Assembly: GCA_027579435.1 (NCBI GenBank)
Contig: JANBPK010000737.1
Coordinates: forward strand, 209,551 to 273,550
DNA length: 64,000 nucleotides
DNA from: Candolleomyces eurysporus
Taxonomy: Eukaryota; Basidiomycota; Agaricomycetes; Agaricales; Psathyrellaceae
Reading direction: 5' to 3'
The notes under the pieces are model-generated. The model was not told the origin of the DNA. It saw only the letters and a list, made by a program, of their open reading frames with translations, and searched no databases. Every line of letters begins with the position of its first letter. Within the stretch, counting starts at the first letter, position 1. The translations under genes were made by a program, and so were the position numbers. This document shows positions 11,336 through 24,339 of this stretch, in pieces.

Positions 11336-12910
11336 ATGTCGAGAACACGGTGGGTAGTATTTGACGATTCGCATCGCGACATTGTCTATGAGGGACCTTG
11401 GTCGACCCGGGAGGACACTTTCACTGGGCTTGGTACTCGTGGACCGGCCTACCGTGGCTCTCAGCACTCGACCAACGGAGCAGCCAGCCTCTCGTTCCCC
11501 TTCGTTGGTAGGTATCATCTAGACTTCCCTTCAACTCTCTCATTCTGACATTCCGACGTGGCAGGCTCGCAATTGACGGTACTCGGAACAAGCAACGTCT
11601 TGAACTCATCAGCGAGCACGGACCCGTTCTGGGAATGTCTCGTGGATGGTGTCCCCATCCCTACTCAGCGTCCCTCTCCCTCCCACGAGAACAACTGGCC
11701 GTTATGCTACACCTACAATCAAACCTTCGCCCGGCATACGCTCACACTCAACGTCTTGGCCAGTGAACGGACCTTTTTGTTGGACCAGATCCGGTACCTG
11801 CCCCTCGCGAACATGACGACGGTTCTCCAGCACGCATCAGTCGTCATCGAACAATCGGATCCAAGCATTTCATACGCTTCCGGGGACTGGCAGGCTGCAG
11901 ATGATGCGATGCTGGCTTTACAGGCTGGATCTACCATCAACGTCAAATTCACCGGAACGAAGTTGACCTGGGTGGGACAAGTTCTCGGTGGCCTGCCCTC
12001 AGAGCCCTCGAGCGGAACATACACCATCGACAGCAGGAGTCCCGTTCGGTTTACATGGAATGGATCGACCGCCATCACGACGAACCAACTCTACCAAACC
12101 TTCTTCGAGACCCCCGACCTCGATATGGGAACCCACGCCCTTACCGTGACCCACCAAGGTACCTCTGCGCCCCTCGTCCTGGACTACCTTCTCGTAGAAG
12201 ACGGGGACATAATCGCAGCCACACCTGGTGACCCCGCGCCCTCAAGCACTGCCATCACCCCTGATGGCACAACCGCCCCTGCTTCTAGTTCCGGATCCAA
12301 AACCCCCGTTGGTGCCATTGTTGGAGGAGTCCTCGGTGGTATTGTGCTGATTGGAATTTTCGTGTTGGCGTTTTACTTCCTCAGAAGGCGGATGGCAGCG
12401 CGACGGGACCTCAATGAGAAGGCCTCTCCGTACTATTCTCCGGATTTAAATGGCTCCCGCCCATCCAACCCTCACCCTCACCCATTGTACCCACCACCGT
12501 CCCCTCCGCATCCCCATCTCGTGGCGCAGAACTCTTTCACGTCCCTCCCTATGGCCCAGACTACTACAGGTGGAGGATCCCTCACAGGTCAATATCCTGT
12601 TATACACCGGCCGGACGGTACGGACTACTTTGGTGCATCGCAGCCCGCACCTGAGGGCGTCCAGAGGCTTGCGCCTTTGAGGAGGACGCCGGGTGGCTCG
12701 GAGACTTCAACGATGCCACTCATGACCAGCATTGAATCGTCACCGGCTATTCCTCCGAACGGCACCAACTTCGAGGATCACCGTATGTCCATGGGCCATA
12801 GTACGCTTTACAGTGGCCCTGTGGGTCCGTTGGTTGCGCATCCTACGGCGACGTATTCTCCTAATTACAGCCCGCCTCCCCAGGGCCCCACCCATTCTGG
12901 ATATGTTTGA
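11336..12910 (+). CDS. Single-pass membrane protein with two ectodomain modules
   Basis: Two exons, 11336-11507 and 11565-12910, give 505 residues with a 57-nt intron. The N-terminal half carries two related modules: one opens FDDSHRDIVYEGPW near residue 9, the second EQSDPSISYASGDW near residue 100. This layout is common in Agaricomycete single-pass proteins whose ectodomains resemble galactose-binding folds. After a Ser/Thr-rich linker, VGAIVGGVLGG-type text forms one transmembrane helix, followed by FLRRR and a Pro-rich cytoplasmic tail. No signal peptide is evident at this start, so an upstream exon is possible. The function is probably surface sensing, by inference only. Two decayed partial copies lie at 14.5 and 24.4 kb. 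Confidence 0.8.
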
Positions 12911-13514
12911 TTCGGATATCTTCAGTTCTCTCTCGCGCCCGCTGGACACCCCTTCCTCTTCCTTTGTTTGTATATGGGACTTTTCTCTGTGATAGTATAC
13001 TTGTATTCTGGGANCGTCTTTCGAGACGGATACCGATACCAAGTAGGATGTTTTTAATGAGCTGTGATGAAATACGATTGCGACACGTCTACGACCACTT
13101 ATAAACAGAGGAGAAACCNTCTCGATCTGCATACTGAGAGTATTCAATAATCAAAGCGGTGGTGTAAAGGAAATCTCAGAAAAATGGAAATAAATAAATA
13201 AATAATGTCACGGAAATAGGTACCAAGCGCCCTACTACTTTTCACGTCAAGATAGCTGAGCTATCAGAAGGTTCGACTCTCCATTCTCAGATACCATCTC
13301 CCTAAGCCAGAGACGCACGGTCACCTGATAAGTATAGGTAAATAACAACGTCAATGTTCGTCCAGCGTAGGTAATTCCTACAGCTCAATCTACCACAAGT
13401 GGAGGGTCGATCGCAGGTCGATAATGAGTTGCGACAAAATACGATTGAAGCACGTCTGCGATGATTGCTAAACAGTAAATATTGAGATCATACACCACGT
13501 TATGCACATAGGAG
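12911..13514. other. Duplicated 3' flank of the ectodomain gene
   Basis: No gene. Related stretches (a GATGAAATACGATTG-like block) recur at about 13060, 13430, 15425 and 25450, marking the 3' flank of each ectodomain copy. A short TAAA microsatellite lies near 13186-13205. Confidence 0.5.
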
Positions 13515-13524
13515 AGATCTCAAG

Positions 13525-13690
13525 GGTTCAATTCTGTCTTTCGCTGCCTGCTCGGCGTCCTCAAAATAAAGACCCAGATCTTTGATTTGCGTCTGAAATC
13601 GAGGAGATAGTCAGCGCTACAGCTTACGATCAGCAAAGAGCGATAACGGCGGCTAAGAGAAAGAAAACTTACAGACTCAGATGCCATATC
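13525..13690 (-). pseudogene. Relic of the first coding exon of the DUF6535/HEAT gene
   Basis: The segment aligns by eye with 23150-23330 and 32740-32870, which encode the WxLYLEDAERAAK stretch at the N-terminus of the two large genes. Only this exon and the promoter beyond it survive; the rest of the gene is absent. It marks an older third copy of the block. Confidence 0.6.
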
Positions 13691-14261
13691 TCAGTGGACG
13701 GGGTCTGGGTAGTAGACAAGCTTAGGGTGTCCAACCAACGTATACAACTTATATAGCTGCATATAAGGCTTCCATGAGCCATGAGGCAGTCCACCTATTT
13801 TCTCCTGATCTTGACTATTGTTTCTGGTAAATCGGACGAGCTCAAGCGCCGAAGCTCATCGGCGGTAGCATTGGCAGTCCAATCATCAGAGCTTCTTCTC
13901 CAGCGTTTTTGTCATGCCGTGCTGGCGCTCTAAAGTTTGACCTTGTATAGCCGCAAAATCTCACCCGCAACTAAAGTACGAGACGACATCGGCGGGCGGG
14001 GGATCTTGGGAATTTATTCCTGCCACGATGCAGACTGAAGCTCATCGGAAGGGAAATGGATACATCAGGCAGAGATTGTGCTCAGGCGTCTTCCTTCTCA
14101 TTCTCGTCGTTGACAACCTGCAGATTGTGGTGGTCCGGACTCAGGCGCCTTTCCGGGCCTCAGCCACCCTTACCATCAATTCTCAGCACAGCCTCCGCGT
14201 TAGGCCGTTGCGCAGGCGGCCCGCCCGCCATTTCTTCGAATTCCATTCCGAGAGAGCCAAA

Positions 14262-14525
14262 ATGTCTCTTTGTCGACCAAACCATCTATCTACGCTCTGA
14301 ATTGTGCTAGCATAATACTGGTAACCAGCTCGTCCATCACGGAAAGCCGGGGATACGTAGTCAGGCCGAGGCTGCAAGAAACAAGGTCGGTCCATCCTCA
14401 GGCGAGGCGACGCGAAAACGACTTTAGAAACCTAATCATCGGGACCTGCCTTGCAATGGCTTAAATATTTGGCGATCAGACGAAGTAGACATAGATGGCA
14501 GATGGTGCGCAAATCCTGGTTGGTA
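14262..14525 (+). pseudogene. Truncated PAM17 copy 1 (promoter, exon 1 and exon 2 only)
   Basis: It matches the intact gene from the promoter through exon 2. It starts MSLCRP like the real gene but hits a stop at about 14298. Similarity continues over the intron and the AIRRSRHRWQ-encoding exon, and ends near the exon-2 donor. Immediately afterwards the sequence becomes the middle of the ectodomain gene. No product is expected. Confidence 0.75.
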
Positions 14526-14534
14526 CTTGTCCCT

Positions 14535-15330
14535 ATTCCTACTGTATGGTAACTTATGCCGTTACCGCTATCCACCAAGGTACCTCCACGCCCCTCGTCC
14601 TGGACTATCCTTTGTAGAAGACGGGGGCATAATCGCAACCACACCTAGAGATCCTGTGCCTCCAAGCACCATTGCCACTCTTGACGGCACAACTACCCCT
14701 GTTTCCAGTTCTGCCCAAGTCCCCCGTTGATGCCATCGCTGGAGGAGTATTCGGCGGGATCGCTTTGACCGAAAATTTCTTACTTCCTCAGGAAACGGGC
14801 ATCAGCTCGACGGGAGTCACAGGATCTCAACGAGAAGATCGCCCTACTGTTCTCCGGATTTAATTGGCTCACACCGATCCACCTATTCTTTTATCATACC
14901 CGCCACCGTTCGATCCGCATTCCCATCTCGTGAACCAAAACTCTTTCATGTCCCTCCCTCTGGCTCAAGACCTCAATTAGAGGGTCTATCGATGCTCAAT
15001 ATCCTGTTGTACGCCGGTTGAACGATTTGGACTACTATGGTGCCGCCCAGAGACTCGCGCCCTCGAGGACGCAGGGTGGCTCGGAGACTTCAACGATGCC
15101 ACTCACGACCAACATCGAATCGCCACCGACTTCTCCACCATCTTCGAGGATCACCCCCGTATGCCCACGAATCATAGGCTTTACAGTGGCTCTGTGCGTC
15201 CGTTAGTCCCACATCTAACGGCGACGTATTCTCCCAATCGCGTCCAGCCCCTCAAGGACCCACGTCCTGGGTATGCTTCCCTTCTCCCCCTCGCCCCACA
15301 GACACTTCTTCCTCTCACTACGTCTGTATT
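14535..15330 (+). pseudogene. Decayed 3' part of the ectodomain gene, copy 1
   Basis: Matches 12120-12950 of the intact gene: the HQGTS-x-PLVLDY segment, the glycine-rich transmembrane region, and GGSETSTMPL near 15080. It is broken by stops and frameshifts (for example within VLDY, and after the membrane segment). The first ectodomain module is missing because the copy begins at a duplication junction. Confidence 0.8.
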
Positions 15331-15911
15331 CTGAACATTTGGTTCTGATAGTACCTGGCTGGGGATTCTGAATCTGTCTTTGAGACAAATATTGATACGA
15401 GAAGGATGTTCCTCATGAGCCACAACGAAATACGATTGTGACATGTCCGTAATGACTTTTAAATTGTAAATATCGAGAAAATGCACCACGTGTGATGTTG
15501 TGCGTACAGGGGAGCATCCAATAGTTATAGTCATGAGTGCGAACGATGTCGATGAAAAAGCACGAGGTTTTCGTAGGTTCCCGCAGTAACGAGCCTCTCA
15601 GGCCCTCCACTTTTTCCTATTGAGCCAGCCGTCGATCGTCTGCAGTGACATGTTGACATCCTTTTTGAATGACAGGAGAGTCGCTTTTCGATGCACACCC
15701 ATCTCCCCCATTTTCTTCCTCCGTTCAAGACCGTTTCAAATGTAATTATACCACTCCATTTCCCATTACATTTCTAGCAATTCATTGTGTATATATTATA
15801 CGCCTGCGTCTGTGCGCTCGGTAATATTGATGGGGGTGCCGCTGACCCAAGCTTGCGGCTACCTATTCTGCCTTGGTTGTCGAGCAAAGGTTGTAGTGCT
15901 GTACAACCTGA
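15331..15911. other. 3' flank shared by ectodomain relic and HEAT gene
   Basis: A convergent spacer of about 580 bases. The left part repeats the ectodomain 3' flank also seen at 13.0-13.5 kb. No gene is supported. Confidence 0.4.
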
Positions 15912-18900
15912 TCAAGTCGGTGGAGACGGGAGGTCCCGTTCCTTTTCGCCGGCCACCGGAGGGAACCATACCGCATATCGCGTACGCCATGTCGTAGCTT
16001 CTCGCACTGTGATATGCTGCCCAAATAGAGTGAACTTGAACCAATCCAGCAGTTCCTTCTGGTCCGCCGGATTTTCTGGAACGTTGTCGTTGCCCGGGAT
16101 CCTTTGCCCGTATCGACACCAGAGCCCGGTCGAGATTGTGAGTCTATATTGGGCGAGTTCCGGGCGAGTGACCAATGCTGGTGCCAGAACAACCATCATG
16201 TAGTCTGTAGCTGTTTTGCCCAGGCGTCCTATCCCAAAAATTGAATGCGTGCGAATCAGAAGGGACGAGACCCGGCATACCATCCGAGATAAGTTGAGCG
16301 AGCAGTTCGACGTGGCCTATGAGGATANTTTTTTTCAGAGTCAAAGGCCGTGGCAGCTATACTTAGCGTGATCTTTCGACGGGCTAGTGAAAATGTTGTC
16401 TGTAAGCTCTCTGGAGCCAATCGCCGAGTGAAATTACTGACCAGTAGCATCTAGCGACATCAAAGAGAGTAATTTCACCACAGATGGTCTCAAATGCTGT
16501 ATTTGAAGCAGCTCCATAAATTTAGTAGCAAGGGGAGTAATTTGCTTGAGCACCGCGCCGGTTGTTACAGTCAACCGTCTAAGCTGCCCTTGCCCGGCGC
16601 TCTCCAAGGCTAGTAGGAACGAGGGTGAGTCACNAAAAACAATACTTGGCTGAGATAGGCTCACATGCAGGTTCTAATGACATGGCCAAGAGTAACCGGA
16701 TTGCGGGGATACGTACTCTTTCGATGTCATCCTTGTCATCAAATGCCAAACTTATAATCTCAGTTACGGGGGACTCAATGAGTTCCGGCTTTGAATAACC
16801 TACAGAGCTGATTAGGCGCATGTTGAGCTGTCACAATGTCAGAATAGCTTACGACGGTCTTCATACAGTTTTAGAAGCAATGCAATAGTAGTCGCACGAG
16901 TGGACGATGACGCGTCTCGGAGCATCGGGGTCAAGCAATGGGCGACAATGGCGGCAGTGTCATCTGAGATCATGACTACAGTGTCCAAGTGAGGATCTCA
17001 GTCAAGTCTGGCAAGCTGGGTGGGGATATTTACGTGTCTCGGCAAGTTGCATAATGGTACCAGTCCCTTGAGTGACTGCCATAATAACTTCAACATTGAG
17101 CTTCGCTGTTTCCATGATCAGCAAGACAACCAACCAATTTCAAGAAGCTTAGCTGACTTTCCGTGGAGGAGGCTGTAGATCTTTCAAACAGGATGCTCTT
17201 CACAACTCCCTCAAGAAGTTCATCCCTTTCGAACCAAATAATTCTCAGCAATCGGGAAATAGAGGGAGAAACAAGGTCCCAGAATTCTTCTACAAGTGGC
17301 ATTATGATTAGAGTTCTGGTAGGAAATTGAGAGGAAACTTAAAGACAATACCATTTAAATCCTTGGTTAGGCTGTCTATGACTGAAGCTGTGCTTCTACG
17401 GAGGCCATAGTTATTCTGCTCCTTGAGATAATCCTCAATGGTTTTTGACAAGGATTCTTTGATGGCGTCTCGGAATTGAAAAACTGGACAAACGAGTAAA
17501 TATTGATGGCTAGAGCCAGAGAAACAAGCTTGACACATACAATTCGTAGTCTTGTAAGCTTCTTTCAAAACTCGTAATGCATCAGTTCGTAAGTTGGCAT
17601 CATGATCTTTGATGGCTATGTCCGCTAACTGAGAGATGATTTCTGAATCACCTGTAGGAAAGAGTCAACCACAGGACGCAATTATGCAATATTGGATGTG
17701 ACACGCACTACCCTGTCCCAGGAGATTTTGGTATCTGGGTTGGCTATCACCTTCATCAAATTTAGAATGTGATTTGAGGCAACATTGAGTTCCAAGTCAC
17801 TGACCATTGGTTGGACCAGGGATACATCCTATCAGGCAACCAAGTAGCTTGATAGTTGCTGAATGGATACAGGATCCTGCATCAGGTTCAAGTGCTGATT
17901 CTATGGCTTTGGATAGGACACTGTCGATTGGTTCAGGGAGTTCAACTGTCCAAGAGGTTGAAATATGACATGCTTGGATTTGGGAAAGAAGGGCTTACTG
18001 TTCTGAAACATGGAGTACAGTGTATCCTGAGATTTGAAGGTGGTGTTGTTCAATCCCTCTTTGATTACTACTTCAATGAGTTTTGGCAAAGCTTGAAACT
18101 CAGCTAAAAATGCACTGAGAATGCTTGAAAGGTTGATAATTTGAAATATTACAGACCATTCTGCCAGTAACCAAGTAGCAAAATTATCTGGATCCATAAC
18201 CAATGTTGCTCATGAAGATCCTGCCCAGAACCTTGATATGGGGGTTAATAACAAGTCTCAATTTACTAGTGGGTAGGATTGAACAGAACCTTCCTGTGCA
18301 CTGGGTGGTGCTGTGATTATTGTCAGCACATTCACCACATGGTCTGTGTATGGCCACTTTGGAAGGTAAGAACTGAGAATTCTCCCTAGTTTTGCTGCTA
18401 TTGGTGTCCTCAATTTGGCTGCAATGTAAATCAGCAGGAAGACTTTGGAAAAAAAAAACACAGCCACAGTACCATCTTCTAAAAGTTGTTGTATTACTGT
18501 TATTGCCTCTGCCCGCACACCAGAGTCACTGTCTTCAATCACAGTGTTGATCAGCTTGGTGAGTCCAGAAAACCCATCTGCATGAAGGAGTTAGATAGTG
18601 TGTAGATGGGTTCTGCTACATATGTCTCCTTACCATTTTCAACTTGAGTACTGGCCAACTTGATCCATGATTGTCGTACTTTTGAACTTTCATCATTGAT
18701 GCCTTCATGGAAGTGTGCCTTCACTATGGCTTCTACCTTTTTGTGATATCTTTCTCTGAATGATGGATCCTGATTGCTGTCCTCAGTCTCTAAAGGGTTC
18801 AAAATGGTATTGATAGCTTCAGCACGACAGTGATGATTGTCATCCTTTAATGCGCATGCAGAGAGCTTCTCAAGAACCTCATCCAAAAGGTTACCTGTAG

Positions 18901-21900
18901 CCATTCAGTGGGATTGGAATAATGGGGGCATTTGGCACCTCTTACCATCTTTTAAAGCCCCTACAGATGATAGCAACTGCATGTAGCTAAATCGAACTCC
19001 CCATTCTGGGTTATTGTTGAAGTCATCAAAGTGGTTGACAGTGTCAGTGATTAGCTCTCTGGTGACAGCTGGCAGGCCAAATCAACAAGGATATTACTCT
19101 GGGAAGATATAGACAAAAGTATATGTACTTACCCTGTTTTGTGAGTTGAATCAAAGATTTGAGGCATGCATTTTGAACTTCTTGCTCAGAACTATGTCTG
19201 GCTGTTTCGAAAAGAATAGTATGTGCATCATGGGATTCAAGCAGGACTAGAGAGGTTGCATGAACATCTGTGGGAGATGTGAAAGGGGGAGTCCTTACAG
19301 TGTACAGCAATGGTTGTGAAGGTATTGACCCAAGCTGTTTGACCATCCTGTCCAATTGTGGAGAGCAGTTCACGCAGAGGGAGCTTGAGCGTTGTTTGAA
19401 GCATGCAATCCATTGCACCTGTTTTGAAAAATTAACATTTGGTCAAGTTGAATGAAAGGTCACACACTGCAATGCTCACTCTCATTGTCATGGGCCTGAA
19501 GGCATTCATGTGTGTCTGAATTTGGCTCCACAGGTTTCAGAGTGGGGTTTGCTTTGATCCCATCCCTCATATCATTTGCTATACCTTTCAGAACCTTGTT
19601 GACACTTTCCTTCAGGGCCGCTGAAATGGGAAAGGTTACATAATTTTCATCATCAAGGGAAGCAACACACATCTTTGTGAAAGAGCTACCAGCAGCCTAA
19701 CCCATTTCACCATGGGGAGCCAGTCACTCTGAGAACCATGAAAGGGTAGCTTGAGATTCTGTGGCAAGGCACTTTTGAGTGCCTTGATATACTCAGAATC
19801 TTGAATGTTTAGCAATTTAGAGCAGGGTCTCAAAAAATAGATGTTCTTGCACCTACCATTTTCATGTTCTCCCAGTATCAAGAAGTCTCCATGGGTATCT
19901 TTCCACACCTCAGAGTCACTGTCTGATTTGACATAAAGCTCAAGAAGGATTGGAATGATCTTGAATGACACTAAGCACAAGTATTAACAAAGGATGGCTC
20001 TTGGGATATGTAGAAAAAATGTACCATGTTTGACCATGTCACTTAAGAGAGAAATCCAGAGAGAGCATATGGTGGGATCTCTTTCTTTGATGACTCTATC
20101 CTTCACTGATAATATGGTCAACTCCACTGTCTCCAAGATATCCACTGCAAAAGAGGATCAGACAGGTTTTTTGGGGCATCAGGACCAGTTCACGCACAGC
20201 TTGGAGAATGATTTTTACAGATGGTTGTAATCAACCTGATAGATGAGCATTGAACATCCTTTGCTTGATCAGTACCAGCCCATTCAACAAGTTTTTTGAG
20301 GAGATCTTTGTTTGTGAGATCAACTAAATACTGCAGTGTTATTGATCCAAAACTTATAAAGGGGTGCATTGGGAGGGCTTCACTTACGCTGGTCTATGAA
20401 AACCTCCAACACCAACACAGTGTTGTGGCGAATTGGCCATGAACTAGGCCGTGATGCTGCAGCAGTTTCCAGCCAGGTTAGTGCGTCAACCTTCAGCATG
20501 CCACTGATGCGACCTGCAGTACATGGCATTAATTGCAATCCAATATGCCACTTATTTTGAAGCTCACCATCCTTGCTAAGTTTCTCAAGGAGAGCAATGG
20601 CTATCCCAACAACAAAGTTGCTACCATTGATGGCATTCCTGACAACCCGCTCAAACACAGCAGGGAATATGTCAACAACCAGGTCACTGGGGTGGTCCCA
20701 TGCAAAAGCATATGACGGCTTTTCCAAGGCATCTTTGGATCCATCGTCTTCCAGAAGTTCTGATAGCTCATGCACAATATGTCGATGCTTGTGTAATCTC
20801 AGGCTGTCCCACCTTGTGTTGAGGGTCTTCAGTATAGCATTCTTGATCTCTGTTGCAAATCCTGTAAGAAGGTGGTGGATGTTAGAATAACAGAGTATAT
20901 GAAGCTGGGATTCGATTACCTCTTGCCCATACATCTTTCACCAGGTGCAGTGCACACTGACAAATATTTGTGGATTGTTCAGTCAAGGCAATCTCAACCA
21001 AGCGAGGGATACATTGGTTGATAAGGGAGTAGAATGGGCTCCCGAGATCTGAAAAAGGGTATATGTGAACTCATTGTTAACTCACTGGTAGCGAGCCACG
21101 CACCATCCCAGATGGTTCTGACAAACGCGATAGTGCGCAGAATCTGTTCATTTTCATTATGATAGAGCCCCGTCCGAACACTGGCAAGCAGAGCAGTGGT
21201 CACTAGAGGCATCATTTCATTTGAGGATGTCACCAAATGCACGAGTATTTGCAGCCCGTCCTCTCTGAAATCCTCATCCTCGTATACGATCAGATTCGAG
21301 ATAGTGGTAATTGAGGTGGAACTGAACAGATCGGCTGCGGAACTTTGAGGTACGTTTCTTGAATTATCCAATTAATTTTCCTCACCACTCAACTCTGGGA
21401 CTTGATTGAGCATTCTGATTGCGTGGAGTCGGAATGCGCGACCGGTTGGAGCGAATCCTAAAACAAGGGCCTCCAATATCCCGTTGCTTGGGCGACAAGC
21501 ACCGCGAATTGCGCTTCGAAGCAAAAACGGTGAATTGCTTATCGCATCCACGGCCATATCTTCCCAGATCGTCACTTGATAACTAGGTTAAAGACCCTGA
21601 TTTTCATGCGGTTAAGAAAAGTGGATACTTACCCATGGCGGAAAAGAGTCGCGACAAAACATCCAGTCCCTGTGCATCAATCATTTGACGCTCGTTCATG
21701 GCTATATCGGGTGCCCATTCGCTTGTACGCTCCATGTCCAGTACAGTGAGCCCAGCTATTGCCAATGTCAACTGATTGTAATTACCAGTGCGAGCGGGTG
21801 ACCTACCCTGAGTGATAGACTGGCCGAGGATGAGTGCGCCAACTTTCATGACATTCTTTTGGGCTTGAAGAGCGCCACGGCAGGCGGCCAGCATAACGTA

Positions 21901-23373
21901 TAGTCGGTGACTGGAGCGGATATCCCCTTGAACCCTGTTCCACGGGCAGGCATCCATCTCAGTCAAATGAAAATCCATGAGATGGAGAGACGGGGAGTGC
22001 TCGAGGGGTAGTTGCCGGAATAGGCAAAGGATTTCTGTCCTAAGAGCCAATCGTAAGGGGTGAAGGGTTTCAGGTAAGGTGTTCCGCCGATGAAGAGGAT
22101 GACCGGGCTCGAGTAGAGTCTTCAACGCCTGAAGGAGGGTTAAGTAGTCTTTTAAATTAATCTCCCCGAGCTTGCCGGTGAGCCTCCCCATGTTCGCCTC
22201 GAATTGGTGAGCGAACCGCAGGAAGGCAAGCAAGTAGTTTGAGAGGGTCTCATTTTGCTGGTATGAGTCATCCACCGGCGTTGAAGCATGCAGCCTAAAG
22301 CATGTTAGCACGCGTTCAGGGGCTTCACTACGACAAATAAGCTGAACCCATTTTTCCCCGAAGTCAAGGAGAGACAATTCTGCAACAGCTGCGTCCACTC
22401 GTAATGGGTTTGGCGATTTGATCAGGTGAACGAAAATCTCGCCTAAGCACCCGTTGATGTCACCGATGCTTGGGGCTGTGTTTGGGCCCTCCTTCCAGTG
22501 GAAGATGCTCTTCAAGAACAGAAGGAGGTCGGAAAGAGGAGTCCGGAAAGACGATAATGAAGTGACAAAGGGAAGGCAACCCATGGTGAGATAAATCAAA
22601 CCGCCCGACAAACAAAATCCCAGGAGGACGTGGCCAAGGGTTTGGTGGTCGGAGATGCTTTGAATAACCAACCCGACGAGGAACAGGATAGAGGCTATCT
22701 GAATCAACAAGAACATGAAGGTGATTGCCGGTTGCAGATAGTAAGTGCACTCTGTGTCCAGCTTGTAGCGGTTGTAAGCGTCAGATGCTTGACGTCTGGT
22801 ATTGGTAGGGATAAGGTTTGCTAGCCATGCTTTTGCGAGGATGCCCATGATTGCGCTGAAGAGGGTAAGGTATAGGCTAACAAGCCACAGTGCGCTGATC
22901 CAACTTGCAGAAATAGGGATGCGCACAACTTCGATTGGAGAACCACGCAGAGCGTCGCGTATATCGCTGAGCAGGTTCTGCTCCGAGTCATCCTGAATGT
23001 CGCGGCGGGCGTCAATAACAAAAGAAGAAACCACCCCAGCGAATAAACCGGCCTGCAAAAAAGGTCAACCAAACGATTTCCATGCTCAACCGGCTATTGG
23101 CCACGCACAAATAAGAGAACAGAGTCCAATAAGCCTGATTTCATGAGTTCGACTCTCTCCTTTGCTGCTCGTTCAGCGTCTTCCAGGTAGAGGCTCCATA
23201 TATTCGATCCAGGCCTAAAATCAAGGTCACTGCTCTTCGATTCAGGTTCGGGATCATGGTCCTTTCTCTTTGATTCAGGCCTGAGAGCCGGGTCTTCGTC
23301 GATATCGATTATATGCTAAGATTTTACGGTCAGACAAGATGCTACATAACAGAAACGGACCCACCGATTCCAT
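15912..23373 (-). CDS. DUF6535-type membrane protein with HEAT/ARM-like repeats, copy 1
   Basis: A large multi-intron gene. A tiny first exon (MES, start 23373) is followed by an exon with WSLYLEDAERAAKERVEL ending in LLF. A long exon (about 21640-23055) begins AGLFAGVVSSFVIDARRD; together these form the DUF6535 pattern with about four membrane helices. The remaining 5 kb holds more than ten exons encoding helical repeats such as DEDFREDGLQILVHL that read like HEAT/ARM units. Exon borders largely match copy 2. The C-terminal exon ends at 15912. Function is unknown. About 17.3-20.95 kb is unusually CpG-poor compared with copy 2. Near 16229-16280 the frame needs either a 52-nt intron or a frameshift. 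I did not prove every exon junction. Confidence 0.7.
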
Positions 23374-24047
23374 GTCTTTGCGCGATGTCAGTGTAGTAGG
23401 GCGTAACGGTGTGTGTGTGAGCTGTAGACAAAGGGTCTCCTACCAACGTTCATGACTGACATAGCGGCGCACGAGGCTTCCGTGAGGTTGTCCACCTGAC
23501 GTGCCCTTATCTTCTAGACGCATTGCATAGCGCAGTTGGACTAGACCGGTGACCGATCGGTTATGAAGCCTATGTCTGTCGATAGACCAACGCAGTCTTC
23601 ATCTCAAGGCCGATCGGTTACCAGAGTACAGTTGGACAAGCTCAAGCACCGAATCTCAAAAACGGTAGCATTGGCCGTTCAATCATCATCGTCACGCTGT
23701 ACTGGCGCTTTAGATATGTCACTCAAATTAAACCATACATAAATGTGAAATCTTACCTCCACCTGAAGTACGCAACGACATCGGCCGGGAGGGTACTACT
23801 TGAGCGGGTCTCCCTGCCATCTGGAGAATCATGATGCAGACTGCGGCTCATACAGAACTGATGAATTGTGCTCAAGCGTGTCTTCTCGTTCTCGTCGCGT
23901 CGCCTGCGGATATTGTGGTGGTGGTCCGGATGCAGGCGGGATTCAATTTCCCAGCCGCGATTGACAGCACAGCCTCCGGGGGACAGAGTCGCGCGTTCGT
24001 TTCTTGTTCGGATGTTCCTGCACTATTCCGCGGAGAGCCTCTCCAAA
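23374..24047. promoter_or_regulatory. Divergent promoter region, copy between HEAT gene 1 and truncated PAM17
   Basis: It corresponds to 32921-33593 and to about 13690-14261. In the intact arrangement it separates the HEAT gene start (-) from the PAM17 start (+), so it should contain both promoters. No individual motif could be assigned. Confidence 0.5.
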
Positions 24048-24315
24048 ATGTCTCTGTCAACCAAAACCATCTGTCTCCACTCTAAAACATGCTAGCAAAA
24101 CGCTAGTAACCACCTCGTCTGTTAAAGTAGCCCGGGGGTACGCAGCTTAGGCCAAGGCTGCAAGGAAGGGGTCCCATCCTCAGGCGAAGTGTTGAACCTG
24201 GAACGTGGAAGCCAATCAGACGGATGGGAACAGGCAAAACCGGCGTTAGAAGCCTCACCATCAGGATCTGCCTTGCAATGGCCTGAATATTTAGCAATTA
24301 GACGTGATGGTGCGC
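24048..24315 (+). pseudogene. Truncated PAM17 copy 2
   Basis: It starts MSLS at 24048, shifts out of the PAM17 frame at once and stops within about 15 codons. DNA similarity to PAM17 exon 1, intron 1 and exon 2 continues to about 24315 (ending GATGGTGCG), then switches to ectodomain-gene sequence. It is a second by-product of the tandem duplication and has no expected function. Confidence 0.75.
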
Positions 24316-24339
24316 TGTTTCTTATTTCTACTCAACAAC

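Larger units (their letters stand above)
14535..24320. repeat. Tandem segmental duplication, unit 1 (about 9.7 kb)
   Basis: Order: 3' part of the ectodomain gene (+), complete DUF6535/HEAT gene (-), 5' part of PAM17 (+). The same order follows in unit 2, 24340-33890. Left and right ends are set by where ectodomain and PAM17 similarity start and stop. Confidence 0.75.

Noticed and set aside
13260..13300. GGTTCGACTC resembling a tRNA T-loop
   Set aside because: No A-box, no acceptor stem pairing; similar GAGTTCGACTC text occurs in the HEAT gene first exon copies.
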